From contig NZ_FQTY01000002.1 in the NCBI RefSeq assembly GCF_900128955.1, positions 370,742-434,741 on the forward strand: DNA of 64,000 bases, read 5' to 3'. The notes beneath the pieces were generated by a model, which saw nothing but the letters and a program-made list of their open reading frames with translations, did not search any database and was not told where the DNA came from. Positions within the stretch are counted from its first letter, which is position 1, and each line of letters starts with the position of its first letter. This document shows, in pieces, positions 26,331 through 39,634 of this stretch. Both the position numbers and the translations under genes were made by a program. This stretch comes from Tissierella praeacuta DSM 18095 (GTDB taxonomy: Bacteria > Bacillota > Clostridia > Tissierellales > Tissierellaceae).

Positions 26331-27140
26331 ATGAACGATAATACTAAAAACATTCAAGGACAGGAAGAACAGACAAAGGAAGTCATAAACGAGATTAAAG
26401 AAGAATATGTAAAGACAGCAGATTTTTTAGAAAACAATACCAATGAACAGTTTAAGATAGCTGGAGAGCTTAAAGAGGAACTGAAAAACAATGATTTTGA
26501 TGCAAATATTGAAGAGTTAAAAGCCTTAAAAGAAGAAATTACAGGTCTTAAAGCAGAGATTAAAAGGCTTAATGAGATGGAGAATATAAGTCTCAGCTCT
26601 CTTGTTATTAAAGATATTAAGGCAGTAGGAAATTCTCTTATTAATCTTCAGGAAAAAGCGATAGGAAGCATTAAACATCTTTATGATAACATGAAACATC
26701 AGCTTTCCTATAATCTTACCAAAGCACAGGAGAAACTTGTGAAAGTGAAAATAGGAGTGGTAAAGGGTCTGGTAAACTCAATGCAGAGTTTTATTAAGGA
26801 TCAGCAAAAGAAGTTGGACAGTTGCCTTGAAAAACTGGATAATTTGTCTAAAGAGATTCAAAAGGATGAAGAAAATTTAAATAAGGAAAATAAAGAAGAA
26901 ATTAAACAGCCGGATAATGAAAAAGAAGATAGCAAGATAACTGAAAAAGTATCTGAAAGAGCTAATAGTAGTGAAAAATCAGAAAATAATCCTCAAAAGG
27001 CTGATGACAGAAAATTAAAAAATATAGAAAGAAAACCCTCTGTATTAAAGGCGCTTAAAGAAAATCAGCAAAAAATCAGGCAGGAAGAACAGGGGAAAGG
27101 AGAAAAGACAGCAAAAAAAGATAAAGGAATGGAAATATAA
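26331..27140 (+). CDS. Coiled-coil protein of the DUF6674 type
   Basis: This 269-residue protein is almost entirely helical and charged, with a coiled coil at residues 55-85 ([19 protein letters not shown]), a more hydrophobic middle ([32 protein letters not shown]) and a disordered C-terminus. It fits the DUF6674 proteins that lie directly before the giant helicase genes of Tn1549-like elements. Its stop overlaps the next start (TAATGG). Function unknown. Confidence 0.6.
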   Translation: MNDNTKNIQGQEEQTKEVINEIKEEYVKTADFLENNTNEQFKIAGELKEELKNNDFDANIEELKALKEEITGLKAEIKRLNEMENISLSSLVIKDIKAVGNSLINLQEKAIGSIKHLYDNMKHQLSYNLTKAQEKLVKVKIGVVKGLVNSMQSFIKDQQKKLDSCLEKLDNLSKEIQKDEENLNKENKEEIKQPDNEKEDSKITEKVSERANSSEKSENNPQKADDRKLKNIERKPSVLKALKENQQKIRQEEQGKGEKTAKKDKGMEI

Positions 27141-30100
27141 TGGAAAAAGATGACCTTATCAAACGATATGAAAATATTCCAAGTGAGTTAAAACAGGAGA
27201 AACGCTGGTGTCTATATAAAATGATTCAAAGAAATGGAAAGAACACGAAACTACCCTTGATGCCAAACGGAAAACCTGCCAAATCCAATGATAAAACGAC
27301 ATGGAATTCTTATGAAGATTGCATAGCAGCACTTAATCGAAATATTGGTGATGGACTTGGATTTATGCTTGGAGATGGTTATATTGGAATTGATATAGAT
27401 AAGGTAAGTGATGAAGTCTTTGAATATATGCAAAATAAAAACGCTAATTCCATGACAGCCAATTTTTTAAGAGAAATTTCCACCTATGCCGAGATTTCTC
27501 CGTCAAAAACAGGATTACATTTTATCGGAAAAGGTAAAGTTCCTGGAGAAAGAAAAAGATATAAAAATCTTGAAATTTATGATAAGGATAGATTTTTTAC
27601 AGTTACCGGTAATGTTATAAAAGACAGAGACAGGAATAAAGTAATAAACATTGACAGTGAGTTAAACCCCTTATATGAAAGATATATGTCCAAAACAAAT
27701 GCAATTATCAGTGAAAATAAAAGAAGTCCAACTGTTACTTCTTACAAGGGGGATCAAGATATATTAGAAAAGTTATTTGACAGGGGATATTTTTCATATA
27801 CAGGAGAAGATTTAAGACAAATTTACTATGGTAATTATGAAATCTATTTTAACAGCCAGTCGGAGGCTGATTTTTTTATACTACAAAGGCTGCTTTACTA
27901 TACAGGAAATGTAGAAATGGCAATATCCTTTATGGAAAATAGCGGACTAAAACGAGAGAAATGGTATAAAAAAAGAGCGGGAACCGACTATATTCACTAT
28001 ATAGCAAATAAAGCAATAAGTTCCATGAATAGATTTTACGATTGGAATCGTTCCTATGAAAAGATTCAAAGGAATAACGAGTTTAGAAGAACAAAGGAAA
28101 GGGGAGAATATGAGCATTCAAAAAACAACATGGAGGTGGATAAGATGCCAAGATATAAATTCAGTGAAGTAAAAGAAATGCTCTATTATGCAAAAGAAGA
28201 ATTTAAAGAAGATATAGATAGATATGAAACCTATCTTAAGGTAGTGGGAAACAACTATAAATATCCGTATTTTAATCAGCTTAGCATATATACAGTAAAT
28301 GAAAAGGCAACAGCCTGTGCGGAATATGACTATTGGAAGAGTGTCGGAAGAAATGTAAGTAGGGGAGAAAAGGGAATTCCAGTCTTAGACATCGAAAAAG
28401 AGAAGATAAAATATATCTTTGATATAAGCCAGACAGTGAGTTTAAATCATAATATTTCTGAAGTGAAATTATGGAAATATCATAATGAAAAGCATATAAC
28501 TGCTTTAGATACCCTGATTGATACCTTTAAAGAGAAAAACAGTAACCTTATATTTTCTACAGAAGATAAGATAAATACACTTGTTTCGCTATATACGAGG
28601 CAGATATTAAATAAGGTACTTAATTCTTTAAGTGATGAAACCTTAAAAGACAACAGTAAGGTCGATATACTCCATTTTTTGGAAGAATCCGCAAAGGTGT
28701 CGGTATATGAAAGAATGGGACTGCATTTTTTAGGGGATAGGGAAAAATTAAAGCTGCTTTCAGGAGTTTCAAGTACGCAAGATATTGACAGATTGCTTGC
28801 CTATACTTCAAACAATGTAAAAAGAATCCTTATGGATATAGGTAGAGAAATTTCAAAAGTGGAAGAAAGAGAAAAATTTTCAGAAATTCAAAAAAGGGAG
28901 CAGACAAAAAAGGAGCAGGAGCGTTATAATACTATTACAGATGAAATGAAACAAACTGTCGAAATGATAGAAAATGAAAAAGAAAGAAATAAAGGAGGCT
29001 TGGAAGATGAAAGAAACCGTAGTGATGGCAAAGAAGGAATACATCTTGGAAAACGAGATTTATACACCGATCGTGAAAGAGAGTCCGTTCGAGAGACAGG
29101 GAGGAACTTACAGACTGGAAATGATGGAGGATGGATCGGAAGTGTTAATTCCGAATATGAAACTGCCGCAGAAACTGAACTTAAGCAAACTGAACCGATT
29201 TGGCAAAGCGAGACTGAAATATCTCAAAGAGGAAAGAGGAGAAGAATATCAGATTATGCTGATGGAAGAAGCACTAATGGATCATCTGTTGGACATTCAG
29301 GAACAAGTGGAGAACTTCATAGATATAGAAGAGCCGAAAATGAAAGAGGCTTGGGAGATGACCACAGAAATGCAGGATCAGGACTTTTTGAAGTACGCAG
29401 CTTTGAAGAAAAACTTGGATATGACACTTACAAGAATGGCGATGGAACAAATCGTTTGGGCATAGATGAGCAACAGGAAGAAAATACACAAAGTTTAGAA
29501 CAAGAACATATAGAAGATGAGGGTAAAGAAGTCGATAAGGCTTCTTTTTCTTTTGCTCAAAACGTAGGAATTCAAGGTAGATTTGAATTACCGATGCAGC
29601 AAGAAGAAATTGATGCTGTTTTAATTCATGGAGGAAATGATGACAATTTACGCTTAAAGGTGTTAGCCGAATATTCTAAAGGTAAAAGCGTGGAAGAATT
29701 GGCTGATTTTCTTCAAACTACTTTTAAAGGTGGAAATGGATATGAGCTAAAGGGAAATAGAGTTTGTGCATGGTATGGAAATGACGGAATACATTTGTCT
29801 AATGATATTTCCTCAAGGGAAAATCCTATGCAGATTTTTCAGTGGAAAGATGCAGTAATACGTATAAAAGAATTAGTTGATAAGGGAGAATATGCCACAA
29901 ATGTGGAGGTGGCAGAAGCTTTTTCCTTTGAGAGAAAAGAACTTGCGGAGATGCTTTGGTATTTAAAAAAAGATTTTGCAGATGAGGTAAAGCAAAGTTA
30001 CATCACTGTTCTTGAGCAAACAGAAAAAAGCGGATTCCCCGATCAAACCGAAGAACTTGCAGAAAACCTGAAAAATCCTGAGTTTAGAAATGTACTAAGG

Positions 30101-33100
30101 GAGCAATACGAAACATTTTTACAAGATTATGATAAAGATCCAAGTCTTTTGCGATTCCATTATCACAAGACAAAAGATATTCTACAAAGATTGCAGGATT
30201 TAGAGATACCAAGAAAAGAATTTACTTCAAATATGATGGAAATGCACAATATAAAGGGTTTTATTACAGAAGATGAAATTGATGAAACCTTTAGAGACGG
30301 CAGCGGTATTTCTGACGGTAAGAAAAGAATATATAACTTTTTTAAGGAAAGTCATACTACAGGGGAACAAGCAAACTTTCTAAAAGAAGAATACGGAACA
30401 GGCGGTCATTCTCATGCGTTATCCGGTGCAAGAGGGAGTAATGAGTGGCACGATGCCAAAGGAATTAAGCTTGAAAAAGAAAATTGTAAGGATATTTTTC
30501 TAAACTGGAATCAGTCAGCAAAAAGGATACAAAATCTTATTGAAAGTGACAAATATATAGAAAAGGAAGAGCTTACAGAGCAGACAGAAAACAGGGAAGA
30601 TAGAAAAGAAAATATAGCAGATAGAAATGAACCTTTCAAAGAAGAATCTGTTTCTGAAACAGAGAATGGTAGAGATTATTGGGTTGTAGAATTTAATGAA
30701 GGCTTGAGCCTTATAGAAAAAGAGTATGGCGGAGAACTTGTTACGAAAGAATTGCTTGATGAAATCAAAGAGCTTGACGAAAAAATCAGAGTTCATAACA
30801 AAACGGTAGGTGAAGATGAATATGGAGAAATGACTGACGAGTGGGTAGGTTATTCTAAATTCTATTTTGATCATATTGTAGATGGTAAAGTGGAAGAACA
30901 CTTCAGAATGGATATCGGAGATGGAAATGAGGCAAACCAAAGAGATTTTCAGTATCTTTATGAGCAGATGAACATAAGCAGAGAAACCGAAGAACACAAT
31001 GCAGAAGATATAGATAATATCTTAAAGAATATTTTAGAAAATGAGTCTATGACTGTGGTATCGAGTCAGGAAGATTATAAGAAGTTATTCCCATATTTCA
31101 AAGATTTTGTATATACGGATGGTTCAAAGTTTGAAGAATTCAATCCTTTTGAGGAAGATAAAGAATTATCCGATTTAGCCCGTTTTACTTTTTTCAAAAA
31201 TAATGACGGTGAGTATAGAATAGCATACAACAATACGGATAGCTTAATTTATTCAAGTAATGTTGACAGGTTCTTAGAAAGAATAAAGGCTTTAGAAACA
31301 GAGATAGAAGACGACATAGCAAAGACGGCTGCCGAAGATAAGATTGCTATTAAGGTCGGTAATTATTATGCAGTTGTAGAAAAAGAGAAAGTAAAGGATA
31401 TATCCTTAGAAGAGACAGGACTTAGAATTTACCCGAAAGAAAATAACTTTGAGGGGAAAATCTATCCGCTATATCGTGGCAGCACCTTTGAAGAAAGTAC
31501 AAAAATAGATAAACTTTTCGATGAGATTGCTACAAGTATGAAAGAAGTAAATCTAACAGATCTTAATGATGTTTTCTATCTTGAAAATCAAGGACTATAT
31601 GAAATTTCATCGGATAAGGTAACGGAAGAAAAAGGCGGTTTTGATTTTGAGGTGGCAAGTTTTAATACACAGTTTCCTGATTATTATAATGATATTTATG
31701 TGTATAACAGAAACTTAAAAATAGATGATGCCTATCAAAATATTGCCTATATCAACCGAGAAAATGAAATACATTTTAATGTTAATTTACCGGAAGAAGA
31801 AAAAGCAAAGGTATTGGAGTTAAGAGATAAGAAAGAAATTTTATCTGCTCTGATTTTTAAAGAGGTAAAGGACATAGGAGAATATCAATTTTATCCTCAA
31901 AGCGAAGAATTTATTTTAGATGAAAAAAATATATTGGAAGATCTTTTAAAAGCACCGGAGCATATAACAGATAGCATTGATGAAAAAGAAGGTTATGAGG
32001 CAGAGCTTGTTTTGGATATGAAAAATAAGCAGTTAAAACAAAATTTAAGATACAACGGATATATGTTAAGTTCCAATCTAGCCATCCAATATGAAAACTA
32101 CCATGAAATGCTTCAAAATCTTCCTTATCTTCTTGATGATAATCATAGGAGTGTTATGCTTACTGGCTATGTCAATCAGCAGATTGAAAAAAGCAATGAG
32201 GAAAAGAAAGAACAGATAAAGGAGTCAATCTATCAGGAAGGTATGCAGGTAAAATATCAAGGCAAAGAATATGTAATTTCAGAAATTCAGGACTATAAAA
32301 TATATAAGACGATAAAACTGGATGATCATGAAGGGTATTTAAACGGCTTTATAACGGGTAGCGAAATTATTCCTTTTAGAAATGAAAGTGAACTTGATTT
32401 GGAGATTGTATCTACAACAGAGAAGCTGCAAGAACAAAGTATCAATGAGGAAGATCTTATTTTGTTAGATATTGAAGATTACAACAAACAAGGACTTTCC
32501 GTTCTCTTTCAAAATAAAGAATATGAAATTACTGGAAATAATTTTAATCCCGTTGGAATGAGCAGGTTACAGCTTTTATCGAAAAAGGAAGATGTCGTTA
32601 CAGATGTTTTATATACCTCTCAAAGACCGATTGCAAATCTTTATGCAAAAAGAGAATTTCTTGAACAGTATAAGTCAAACGAAAACGAGAGTGAAAGAAA
32701 CATTGGAACCAAGCAGATGACTCTGATGGATATGCTTGGTAAAGATGAAACTATGCCGGGAAAAGATGAGATTTTTCAGGTAGAAGAAATACAAAAAACC
32801 AAGGAAGAGTTACAACAAGAAGAATCATATACCAATATCCCACCTGTCAATTACAAAATCACAAGAGAAGAGGAAGCCCTACCACCATCTGAGCGATTGA
32901 AAAATAATATCGAGGCGATAGAAGTGTTAAAGCTACTGGAGGAAGAACATCGATACGCAACCAAAGAAGAACAGGACATATTAAGCAGGTATGTTGGATG
33001 GGGAGGACTTTCTGATGTGTTTGATGAAGAAAAACAGGGACAATGGAGTAAGGCAAGAGATTTTTTAAAAGAAAATTTATCTTCTACCGAGTATGATGCA

Positions 33101-36100
33101 GCAAGAGAAAGTACCTTAACCGCCTTTTATACACCGAAGATTGTGATAGACAGTATATATCAAGCCCTATCCAATATGGGATTTGAACATGGGAATATTT
33201 TAGAACCAAGTATGGGAACCGGGAGATTTCTTGGACATCTTCCGGAGAGTATGCAAGGTAGCAAATTTTATGGTGTAGAACTTGATAGTATAAGCGGGAG
33301 AATTGCTAAAAAGTTATATCCTAATACAAATATTCAAATCAAAGGCTTTGAAGAAACAACTTTTTCAAACAATTTATTCGATATAGCAATAGGAAATGTT
33401 CCTTTTGGAGAATATAAAATAGCGGATCGTGAGTATGAAAAGAATAATTTTCTGATTCACGATTTTTTCTTTGCCAAAACCTTAGATAAAGTACGTTCCG
33501 GTGGAGTAGTGGCCTTTATCACATCCAGTGGAACAATGGATAAGAAAAATGAAGATGTAAGAAGATATATCAGTGAGCGTGCAGAGTTTTTAGGTGCAAT
33601 AAGACTTCCCAACAACACATTTAAAGGTGAGGCAGGGACAGAAGTAACAAGTGATATTATTTTTCTTAAAAAAAGAGACAGACTTTTAAAGACAGATGAG
33701 CCGTGGCAAAAACTTGCTACGGATGAAAAAGGTTTGACATATAACAAATATTTTGTAGATAATCCCGATATGATACTTGGAAGTATGCAGGAGGTATCGG
33801 GCAGATTTGGAAATACAATTACCTGCATTGTAGATGAGAGTAAAACTTTAAAAGAACAGCTTGAGGGTGCTATTAAAAATATTAAAGGAAGCTATGAAAA
33901 AGCAGCGTTAAATGATGAACTTGAAGTAGGAACCATACCAGCTGATGATAGTGTTAAAAACTATTCCTATGCTGTGATAGAAGATAAGGTATATTTTAGA
34001 GAAAATTCCGTTATGCAAAAAGTAGGCTTAAATAAAAATGATGAAGAGAAGGTAAAGGGATATCTTGAAATTGAAAAAGCATTAAGACAGGTAATTACCT
34101 ATCAAAAAGAAGATTATTCTGATGTAGAAATTAAAGAAAAACAAGGGGATTTAAATCATCTTTATGATGAGTTTTCTAAAAAATACGGAATTTTAAATAG
34201 TAAGGCGAATAAAAAGTTGTTTCGTGAAGATGCGAACTATTCTCTACTTTCCACTTTGGAAAAACTGGATAAGGAAGGGAATTTTATTGGTAAATCGGAT
34301 ATTTTCACAAAAAGAACCATAAAAAAAGCGGTAGCCATTACGCATACGGATAATTTAACAGAGGCTTTAATTTTGTCCATTTCTCAAAAAGGGAAAGTCA
34401 ATTTCGACTATATGGAAAAGCTCACTGAAAAAACAAGAGGAGAAATCATTGAAGGATTAAAGGGAGAGATATTTTTAAATTTAGACGGATTTGATCCAAG
34501 TGATACAACTCCTTTTTCTTCAGCCATAGATTTGGGAGACTTTTCAAGATCTTATGTAACTGCTGATGAATACCTTAGTGGAAATATCAGAGAGAAGATA
34601 GAAGTAATAGATTCATATATCAAGAATGTAGAATATGAACTTGAGCAAAATGAACAAGTCCCAAATAATGATACAGAACTATTGAAACAGGATAATACTA
34701 CTCTAAAAAAAGAATTGTCTGATCTAAATTATCAAAAACAAAAACTATTGGAGGTAATGCCAAAAGAATTGGAAGCCTCAGATATAACTGTAAGGCTGGG
34801 AGCAACTTGGATACCTGAGAAAGATTATAAGAGCTTTATGTTTCATCTGTTAAAGACATCTGCTTCAAACAGATGGAATATTGATATCAAATATACCAAC
34901 TTTACAGGGGAATACAGAGTAGAAGGTAAAAGTATAGATAAAGGAAATGATCTTGCTAATTTCACATACGGAACAAGTAGGGTAAGTGCATATAAGCTAA
35001 TTGAAGACACTTTGAACCTTAGAGATACCAATGTATATGATCAAATCGTGGATGAGAACGGAAAGAAAACATCGGTACTAAATCAAAAGGAAACGATGCT
35101 CGCAAGGAGTAAACAGGAACTGATCAAAGAAGAATTTAAGAATTGGATCTTTGAGGATGTAGAGCGAAGAGAGAGACTTGTAAAAGAGTACAACGAACGA
35201 TTTAATTCCGTCAGGTTGAGGGAGTATGATGGCAGCAATCTTTCGTTCGACGGGATGAATCCGGAAATAAAGCTCAGGGTGCATCAGCAAGATGCAATTG
35301 CAAGAGGACTGTTTGGCGGAAATACCCTGCTTGCTCATGAAGTCGGTGCAGGAAAGACCTTTGAGATGATAGGAATCGCTATGGAATCAAAAAGACTTGG
35401 AATGAGCAGTAAGGCGATGTTTGTCGTTCCCAATCATATTGTGGAACAATTTGGGAGAGAGTTTAATGAACTCTATCCGGCAGCCAATATCCTTTGTGCA
35501 ACGGAAAAAGACTTTACACCGGATAAAAGAAAAAGATTTTGCAGTAGGATTGCAACCGGTGATTATGATGCAGTCATCCTTGGGCATAGTCAATTCGAAA
35601 AAATTCCCATTAGTAAAGAAAGACAAGAGTATGAGTTGCAAAGCCAAATTGATGAAATCGTGGATTTTATTAGTGAGTACAAAAGGGATAGAGACCAGAA
35701 GTTTACGGTTAAGCAACTTGAAAAAACAAAGAAAGGTTTGGAAGCGAAACTCAAAAAGCTGAATGATGATTATAAAAAAGATGACGTTGTAACCTTTGAA
35801 GAGTTGGGGATCGATAAGCTCTTTGTGGATGAAGCACATTCGTTCAAAAATTTGTATCTCTTTTCAAAAATGCGAAATGTCGCAGGAATTACAAACACCG
35901 ATTCGCAAAAATCGAGCGATATGCTGATGAAATGTCGGTACATGGATGAGATTACAAATAATAAAGGGATTGTATTTGCAACAGGAACCCCTGTAAGTAA
36001 TTCTATGGCAGAGCTATATACCATGCAGCGTTATCTTCAGTATGATGAACTTAAAAAAATGCACTTACAACATTTCGACTCTTGGGCATCTACTTTTGGA

Positions 36101-38371
36101 GAAACGGTTACAGCAATTGAACTTAATCCTGAAGGTAATGGATACAGAAGTAAGACCAGATTTGCAAAATTTTATAACCTTCCGGAACTGATGAATATGG
36201 TCAAGCGGTTTATGGATATAAAGACTGCTGATGTATTAAATTTACCAACACCAAATGCTCATTATGAAACCATAAAAACCAAACCGACAGAGGAGCAAAA
36301 GGAGATACTGGAGTCTTTTTCTGAAAGAGCGGATAAAGTTAGGGCAAAACAGGTAGATTCCTCTGTCGATAATATGCTACTTATTACTAATGACGGAAAG
36401 AAAATGGCACTGGATCAAAGGCTGATCAATCCATTACTACCCGATGATGAAAACAGCAAGGTAAATACTTGCATAAAAAATGTGTTTGCAATTTGGGATA
36501 AATATAGGAAAGAAAAAGCTACTCAACTTGTCTTTTGTGATCTATCCACACCATCCAAAGAATTTAATATCTATGACGATATGAAGAATAAGCTGATAGC
36601 TATGGGCGTTCCTGAAAGAGAGATTGAATTTATCCATAATGCAAAGAACAACAGGGAGAAGGACGCTATCTTTGATAAAGTAAGAAAAGGGGAAATTCGC
36701 ATACTTCTTGGTTCGACGCAAAAAATGGGGGCAGGCACCAATTGCCAGGATAAACTGATAGCCATTCATGATTTAGATGTCCCGTGGAGACCTGCGGACC
36801 TTTCTCAAAGAGCAGGTCGTATTGTAAGACAGGGTAATGAAAACAGTGATGTTCATATCTTTAGGTATATAACCGAAAATACCTTTGATGCCTACCTTTT
36901 CCAAACTCTTGAGAATAAACAAAAATATATCTCTCAAATTATGACAAGTAAAACACCTGTACGTGTTGCAGAGGATGTCGATGAGGCAACTTTGAATTAT
37001 GCGGAAATAAAGGCTTTGGCTGTGGGAAATCCGCTTATTCGTGAGAAGATGGATCTTGATGTTGAGGTAAGTAAACTAAAAATGCTGGAGTCTAATTTTA
37101 AATCCAATTTATATAAGCTGGAGGATAAGGTTATAAAGGTATATCCGAAAGAAATTGAAAGTCTGAAAGAAAAAATAGAACATTTGAAAAAGGATATAGA
37201 AAGAGTAGAGCCATATAGAGAAGAAAATACAGATAAGGTAGGATATATTCAGTCAAACTTGGAAAATATAGGAGAAAATTCAAAAGATATAGAGAAAAAG
37301 GCAGATAAAGAAACAGTGTCAAAATTCACATCCCTTATTCTTGACGGCAAAAAATATACAGATAAAAAGATAGCCGGAGAATTTTTGATTAGTAAGATAA
37401 AAAGCATAAGAAAGACAGATGGTTTTCGTTCTGAGGAAGTGAAAATCGGAGAGTATCGAAACTTTGAGTTGTTTGCATATTATGACAGTTTTTCCAATCA
37501 GTATAAATTCAATCTCAAAGGAGAAGAAAACCACTACGGAGAGTTTGGAACGGATGAGATAGGAAATATAACAAGAATGGACAATGTACTTGATAAAATG
37601 CCTGAGAGATTGGAACAGACACTTGGAAAACTTAAGGATACTGAAAATCAACTTGAAACAGCAAAGCTTGAAATCGAGAAGAAATTTCCACAGGCAGAGC
37701 TTTTAAAAGAAAAGACATTAAGGCTTGCTGAGGTAAATCATTTGCTTGATATGGGACAAAAAGAAGATGTAAAAGAGGATAAAAATCCACTTTTGGAAGA
37801 AGTGAAAGAAGAACTGATTCATTTTCTAAACAGGGAGTACGATGAAGCACATAGTATAAAGGATTTTGATACAATGTTCCCTGATTTGACAGATGTGGGC
37901 TTGGCTTATACGACTACACCGGATGAAAAGCATGAGATACAGACAAGCCTTGATTTAGTCAATTATAAGCTGAATACCTATGTAGATAATACTTTAATTG
38001 ATAGTTTTAGTTACATCTATGATCCGCTTGATGCAAGTGATACAAGGGAACTTGTGCAAATAAAAACAAGCATAGAACTTTGGGATTTTAATGAACTTGT
38101 ATATGTGAACGAAGAAAAATTGAAAGAGGTGCTAGGACTTGAAATTGATGACGATGGTAATTTCTATGATCCGCTCTCAAAAGATATGGACTTAGACGGT
38201 GTGATAGACAGATATGATGCCGATTTTCGAGATAGTAAGGTGCAAAGTATAGGTGATTTGGATAAAAGGGAAAGAACTTCAGTACTAGAAAAGTTGAAGG
38301 AATATAAGGACAAAGCGGAACAGGTAGAAAATAAAGAAGCAAAGATAGAGTGCTGCGAAAAGGAAAGATAG
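27140..38371 (+). CDS. Giant multidomain protein: primase-like, ArdC-like, N6-methylase and SNF2 helicase
   Basis: This 3743-residue protein is the largest in the window. Rough order: a primase/polymerase-like N-terminus (about 10-180, [27 protein letters not shown]); an ArdC-like segment (about 335-430); a low-complexity region (about 620-775) that overlaps the nested tnpV; helical and repeated segments (815-1140); and an N6-methylase-like domain (about 1935-2190, [33 protein letters not shown]). A helicase follows (about 2710-3260): [31 protein letters not shown] and [12 protein letters not shown]. The end has a [14 protein letters not shown] calcium-loop-like stretch. It probably acts in DNA processing and anti-restriction. 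It is uninterrupted. Confidence 0.92.
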   Translation: MEKDDLIKRYENIPSELKQEKRWCLYKMIQRNGKNTKLPLMPNGKPAKSNDKTTWNSYEDCIAALNRNIGDGLGFMLGDGYIGIDIDKVSDEVFEYMQNKNANSMTANFLREISTYAEISPSKTGLHFIGKGKVPGERKRYKNLEIYDKDRFFTVTGNVIKDRDRNKVINIDSELNPLYERYMSKTNAIISENKRSPTVTSYKGDQDILEKLFDRGYFSYTGEDLRQIYYGNYEIYFNSQSEADFFILQRLLYYTGNVEMAISFMENSGLKREKWYKKRAGTDYIHYIANKAISSMNRFYDWNRSYEKIQRNNEFRRTKERGEYEHSKNNMEVDKMPRYKFSEVKEMLYYAKEEFKEDIDRYETYLKVVGNNYKYPYFNQLSIYTVNEKATACAEYDYWKSVGRNVSRGEKGIPVLDIEKEKIKYIFDISQTVSLNHNISEVKLWKYHNEKHITALDTLIDTFKEKNSNLIFSTEDKINTLVSLYTRQILNKVLNSLSDETLKDNSKVDILHFLEESAKVSVYERMGLHFLGDREKLKLLSGVSSTQDIDRLLAYTSNNVKRILMDIGREISKVEEREKFSEIQKREQTKKEQERYNTITDEMKQTVEMIENEKERNKGGLEDERNRSDGKEGIHLGKRDLYTDRERESVRETGRNLQTGNDGGWIGSVNSEYETAAETELKQTEPIWQSETEISQRGKRRRISDYADGRSTNGSSVGHSGTSGELHRYRRAENERGLGDDHRNAGSGLFEVRSFEEKLGYDTYKNGDGTNRLGIDEQQEENTQSLEQEHIEDEGKEVDKASFSFAQNVGIQGRFELPMQQEEIDAVLIHGGNDDNLRLKVLAEYSKGKSVEELADFLQTTFKGGNGYELKGNRVCAWYGNDGIHLSNDISSRENPMQIFQWKDAVIRIKELVDKGEYATNVEVAEAFSFERKELAEMLWYLKKDFADEVKQSYITVLEQTEKSGFPDQTEELAENLKNPEFRNVLREQYETFLQDYDKDPSLLRFHYHKTKDILQRLQDLEIPRKEFTSNMMEMHNIKGFITEDEIDETFRDGSGISDGKKRIYNFFKESHTTGEQANFLKEEYGTGGHSHALSGARGSNEWHDAKGIKLEKENCKDIFLNWNQSAKRIQNLIESDKYIEKEELTEQTENREDRKENIADRNEPFKEESVSETENGRDYWVVEFNEGLSLIEKEYGGELVTKELLDEIKELDEKIRVHNKTVGEDEYGEMTDEWVGYSKFYFDHIVDGKVEEHFRMDIGDGNEANQRDFQYLYEQMNISRETEEHNAEDIDNILKNILENESMTVVSSQEDYKKLFPYFKDFVYTDGSKFEEFNPFEEDKELSDLARFTFFKNNDGEYRIAYNNTDSLIYSSNVDRFLERIKALETEIEDDIAKTAAEDKIAIKVGNYYAVVEKEKVKDISLEETGLRIYPKENNFEGKIYPLYRGSTFEESTKIDKLFDEIATSMKEVNLTDLNDVFYLENQGLYEISSDKVTEEKGGFDFEVASFNTQFPDYYNDIYVYNRNLKIDDAYQNIAYINRENEIHFNVNLPEEEKAKVLELRDKKEILSALIFKEVKDIGEYQFYPQSEEFILDEKNILEDLLKAPEHITDSIDEKEGYEAELVLDMKNKQLKQNLRYNGYMLSSNLAIQYENYHEMLQNLPYLLDDNHRSVMLTGYVNQQIEKSNEEKKEQIKESIYQEGMQVKYQGKEYVISEIQDYKIYKTIKLDDHEGYLNGFITGSEIIPFRNESELDLEIVSTTEKLQEQSINEEDLILLDIEDYNKQGLSVLFQNKEYEITGNNFNPVGMSRLQLLSKKEDVVTDVLYTSQRPIANLYAKREFLEQYKSNENESERNIGTKQMTLMDMLGKDETMPGKDEIFQVEEIQKTKEELQQEESYTNIPPVNYKITREEEALPPSERLKNNIEAIEVLKLLEEEHRYATKEEQDILSRYVGWGGLSDVFDEEKQGQWSKARDFLKENLSSTEYDAARESTLTAFYTPKIVIDSIYQALSNMGFEHGNILEPSMGTGRFLGHLPESMQGSKFYGVELDSISGRIAKKLYPNTNIQIKGFEETTFSNNLFDIAIGNVPFGEYKIADREYEKNNFLIHDFFFAKTLDKVRSGGVVAFITSSGTMDKKNEDVRRYISERAEFLGAIRLPNNTFKGEAGTEVTSDIIFLKKRDRLLKTDEPWQKLATDEKGLTYNKYFVDNPDMILGSMQEVSGRFGNTITCIVDESKTLKEQLEGAIKNIKGSYEKAALNDELEVGTIPADDSVKNYSYAVIEDKVYFRENSVMQKVGLNKNDEEKVKGYLEIEKALRQVITYQKEDYSDVEIKEKQGDLNHLYDEFSKKYGILNSKANKKLFREDANYSLLSTLEKLDKEGNFIGKSDIFTKRTIKKAVAITHTDNLTEALILSISQKGKVNFDYMEKLTEKTRGEIIEGLKGEIFLNLDGFDPSDTTPFSSAIDLGDFSRSYVTADEYLSGNIREKIEVIDSYIKNVEYELEQNEQVPNNDTELLKQDNTTLKKELSDLNYQKQKLLEVMPKELEASDITVRLGATWIPEKDYKSFMFHLLKTSASNRWNIDIKYTNFTGEYRVEGKSIDKGNDLANFTYGTSRVSAYKLIEDTLNLRDTNVYDQIVDENGKKTSVLNQKETMLARSKQELIKEEFKNWIFEDVERRERLVKEYNERFNSVRLREYDGSNLSFDGMNPEIKLRVHQQDAIARGLFGGNTLLAHEVGAGKTFEMIGIAMESKRLGMSSKAMFVVPNHIVEQFGREFNELYPAANILCATEKDFTPDKRKRFCSRIATGDYDAVILGHSQFEKIPISKERQEYELQSQIDEIVDFISEYKRDRDQKFTVKQLEKTKKGLEAKLKKLNDDYKKDDVVTFEELGIDKLFVDEAHSFKNLYLFSKMRNVAGITNTDSQKSSDMLMKCRYMDEITNNKGIVFATGTPVSNSMAELYTMQRYLQYDELKKMHLQHFDSWASTFGETVTAIELNPEGNGYRSKTRFAKFYNLPELMNMVKRFMDIKTADVLNLPTPNAHYETIKTKPTEEQKEILESFSERADKVRAKQVDSSVDNMLLITNDGKKMALDQRLINPLLPDDENSKVNTCIKNVFAIWDKYRKEKATQLVFCDLSTPSKEFNIYDDMKNKLIAMGVPEREIEFIHNAKNNREKDAIFDKVRKGEIRILLGSTQKMGAGTNCQDKLIAIHDLDVPWRPADLSQRAGRIVRQGNENSDVHIFRYITENTFDAYLFQTLENKQKYISQIMTSKTPVRVAEDVDEATLNYAEIKALAVGNPLIREKMDLDVEVSKLKMLESNFKSNLYKLEDKVIKVYPKEIESLKEKIEHLKKDIERVEPYREENTDKVGYIQSNLENIGENSKDIEKKADKETVSKFTSLILDGKKYTDKKIAGEFLISKIKSIRKTDGFRSEEVKIGEYRNFELFAYYDSFSNQYKFNLKGEENHYGEFGTDEIGNITRMDNVLDKMPERLEQTLGKLKDTENQLETAKLEIEKKFPQAELLKEKTLRLAEVNHLLDMGQKEDVKEDKNPLLEEVKEELIHFLNREYDEAHSIKDFDTMFPDLTDVGLAYTTTPDEKHEIQTSLDLVNYKLNTYVDNTLIDSFSYIYDPLDASDTRELVQIKTSIELWDFNELVYVNEEKLKEVLGLEIDDDGNFYDPLSKDMDLDGVIDRYDADFRDSKVQSIGDLDKRERTSVLEKLKEYKDKAEQVENKEAKIECCEKER
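29007..29465 (+). CDS. tnpV: TnpV-like transposon protein nested in the giant gene (other frame)
   Basis: This 152-residue protein is encoded in the +1 frame inside the giant helicase gene. AAAGGAGG (28991-28998) lies 8 bases before the ATG at 29007. The sequence [30 protein letters not shown] is typical of transposon-encoded TnpV proteins, followed by the usual [40 protein letters not shown] pattern. The host frame over the same bases is low-complexity (R, G, D, E, S), as expected when that frame is constrained by another gene. TnpV function is unknown. Confidence 0.78.
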   Translation: MKETVVMAKKEYILENEIYTPIVKESPFERQGGTYRLEMMEDGSEVLIPNMKLPQKLNLSKLNRFGKARLKYLKEERGEEYQIMLMEEALMDHLLDIQEQVENFIDIEEPKMKEAWEMTTEMQDQDFLKYAALKKNLDMTLTRMAMEQIVWA

Positions 38372-38426
38372 TATAACTATGATTTTGTAGATAAATTATA
38401 CAGTAATTAAATAATAAGATTTAGAA

Positions 38427-38462
38427 AAAGAGTGCTTTGACAATTTGTCAGGTACTCTTTTT
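38427..38462 (+). terminator. Hairpin, probable terminator
   Basis: AAAGAGT...ACTCTTT with an inner GACAA/TTGTC pair, followed by a few T. It lies between the giant gene and the ssb-like gene. Confidence 0.55.
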
Positions 38463-38514
38463 GGCTAGAAAGTTAAGGGTTAAAAAGCAAAAATATGAAA
38501 TGGAGGAATATTCT

Positions 38515-39492
38515 ATGAGTCTAAAAAAAGGCGATATTATTAAAACGGCATTAGGTGATGAAACAACCGTACTGGATGTAAAAGACAATCAGGCAGTACT
38601 ATTTTCCGGAAAACAATTTGTCATAGCCTCAGGAATTAGGGAAAACAAAGAAGCCGGTAAATTTGAGTGGGCAAATGGAAGATATGCATATGATCTAAAA
38701 AGCATTTCCAATATGCAAAACAATAGCTTTGAAAGCATGAAGGAAACTTTATCATTTTTGGCAGAATATAACCACAGTGATTTTGTAAAAGGAATTATCT
38801 CACTTGAAACAGGCATAAATAATGAAGATGTACTGGAAGATGCCTATGATAATTATATGACTGATTCTACGATGGGATTAATTGATGAGAAGTTCATGGA
38901 TTTTATTGATGAAGAGCTGGCAATAGCCCAAGATACCAAGATGAATGAAGTACAAAAAGAAGTAGATATTCAGGAACAAAATGGGCAAGAAATAAATGAA
39001 GGTGAACATGCTGAAATACAGGAAAATGTTGCAAAAGAAAAAACAAATACAACTGTGAAAGATAATAAGGATCAAGAAAAGCAGTATATCAAAGGCAATC
39101 TTACCATTGATGTTGAAGTGAAGGACTTAAAGTCAAATGAGGGGCAGGACTTTAGAGTGGCAAGCTTTTCCATTGCTCAAAATGATGAGATGGGCAATGT
39201 TAAGTTTACGAATTGTTTTGCTTATAATGAGCAGATTCAAGCAGTAGAGAGCTTTAAAAAAGGAGATTTTGTTTCACTTTCAGGAAAGGAAAAACTTACT
39301 ACCGGAAAAAACGGAAAGCAGTATACAAGCTTTAGAATATATTCTGCGAAACTATTAAAATCCAAAGAGCAATCTCAGGATACAAAAGAAAAATCTTCTG
39401 CACTTGAAAAACTGAAAAGTTATAAGGGGAAAATGGACGGGAAGGCAATAGAGCAAGGTAATATGAAAAGTGAAAAAGATATAGAACGCTAA
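38515..39492 (+). CDS. Protein with a C-terminal SSB-like OB domain
   Basis: This 325-residue protein begins with a small beta-rich domain (MSLKKGDIIKTALGDETTVLDVKDNQAVLFSGKQF). A helical middle and a charged linker follow, then an OB-fold region (about 215-295) with GNLTIDVEVKDLKS, FRVASFSIAQ, FTNCFAYNEQIQAVESFKKGDFVSLSGKE. The last residues repeat the SALEKLKSYKGK pattern seen at the end of the giant protein ([12 protein letters not shown]), suggesting shared C-terminal modules. GGAGG precedes the ATG at 38515. Probably single-strand binding during transfer. Confidence 0.75.
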   Translation: MSLKKGDIIKTALGDETTVLDVKDNQAVLFSGKQFVIASGIRENKEAGKFEWANGRYAYDLKSISNMQNNSFESMKETLSFLAEYNHSDFVKGIISLETGINNEDVLEDAYDNYMTDSTMGLIDEKFMDFIDEELAIAQDTKMNEVQKEVDIQEQNGQEINEGEHAEIQENVAKEKTNTTVKDNKDQEKQYIKGNLTIDVEVKDLKSNEGQDFRVASFSIAQNDEMGNVKFTNCFAYNEQIQAVESFKKGDFVSLSGKEKLTTGKNGKQYTSFRIYSAKLLKSKEQSQDTKEKSSALEKLKSYKGKMDGKAIEQGNMKSEKDIER

Positions 39493-39500
39493 ATGTAAAA

Positions 39501-39543
39501 CAGGGGATAAACGGCTAAATAAGCTGTTTATCCCCTGTTTTTT
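39501..39543 (+). terminator. Strong intrinsic terminator
   Basis: A 15-base stem, CAGGGGATAAACGGC with GCTGTTTATCCCCTG (one G-U pair), 7-base loop, then six T. It ends the long plus-strand operon. Confidence 0.92.
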
Positions 39544-39634
39544 CGCTGGTCTTCTTTCTAAAGTTAAAATAAAGATTTGCTAAAATAGAATAGGAGCGTT
39601 ATATTTATAAGAAAAATAGAATGCTTTGGAAAGG

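Noticed and set aside
35421..35762. 113-codon plus-strand frame within the helicase part of the giant gene
   Set aside because: No ribosome site and no protein-like pattern; shadow of the helicase frame, unlike the tnpV frame.
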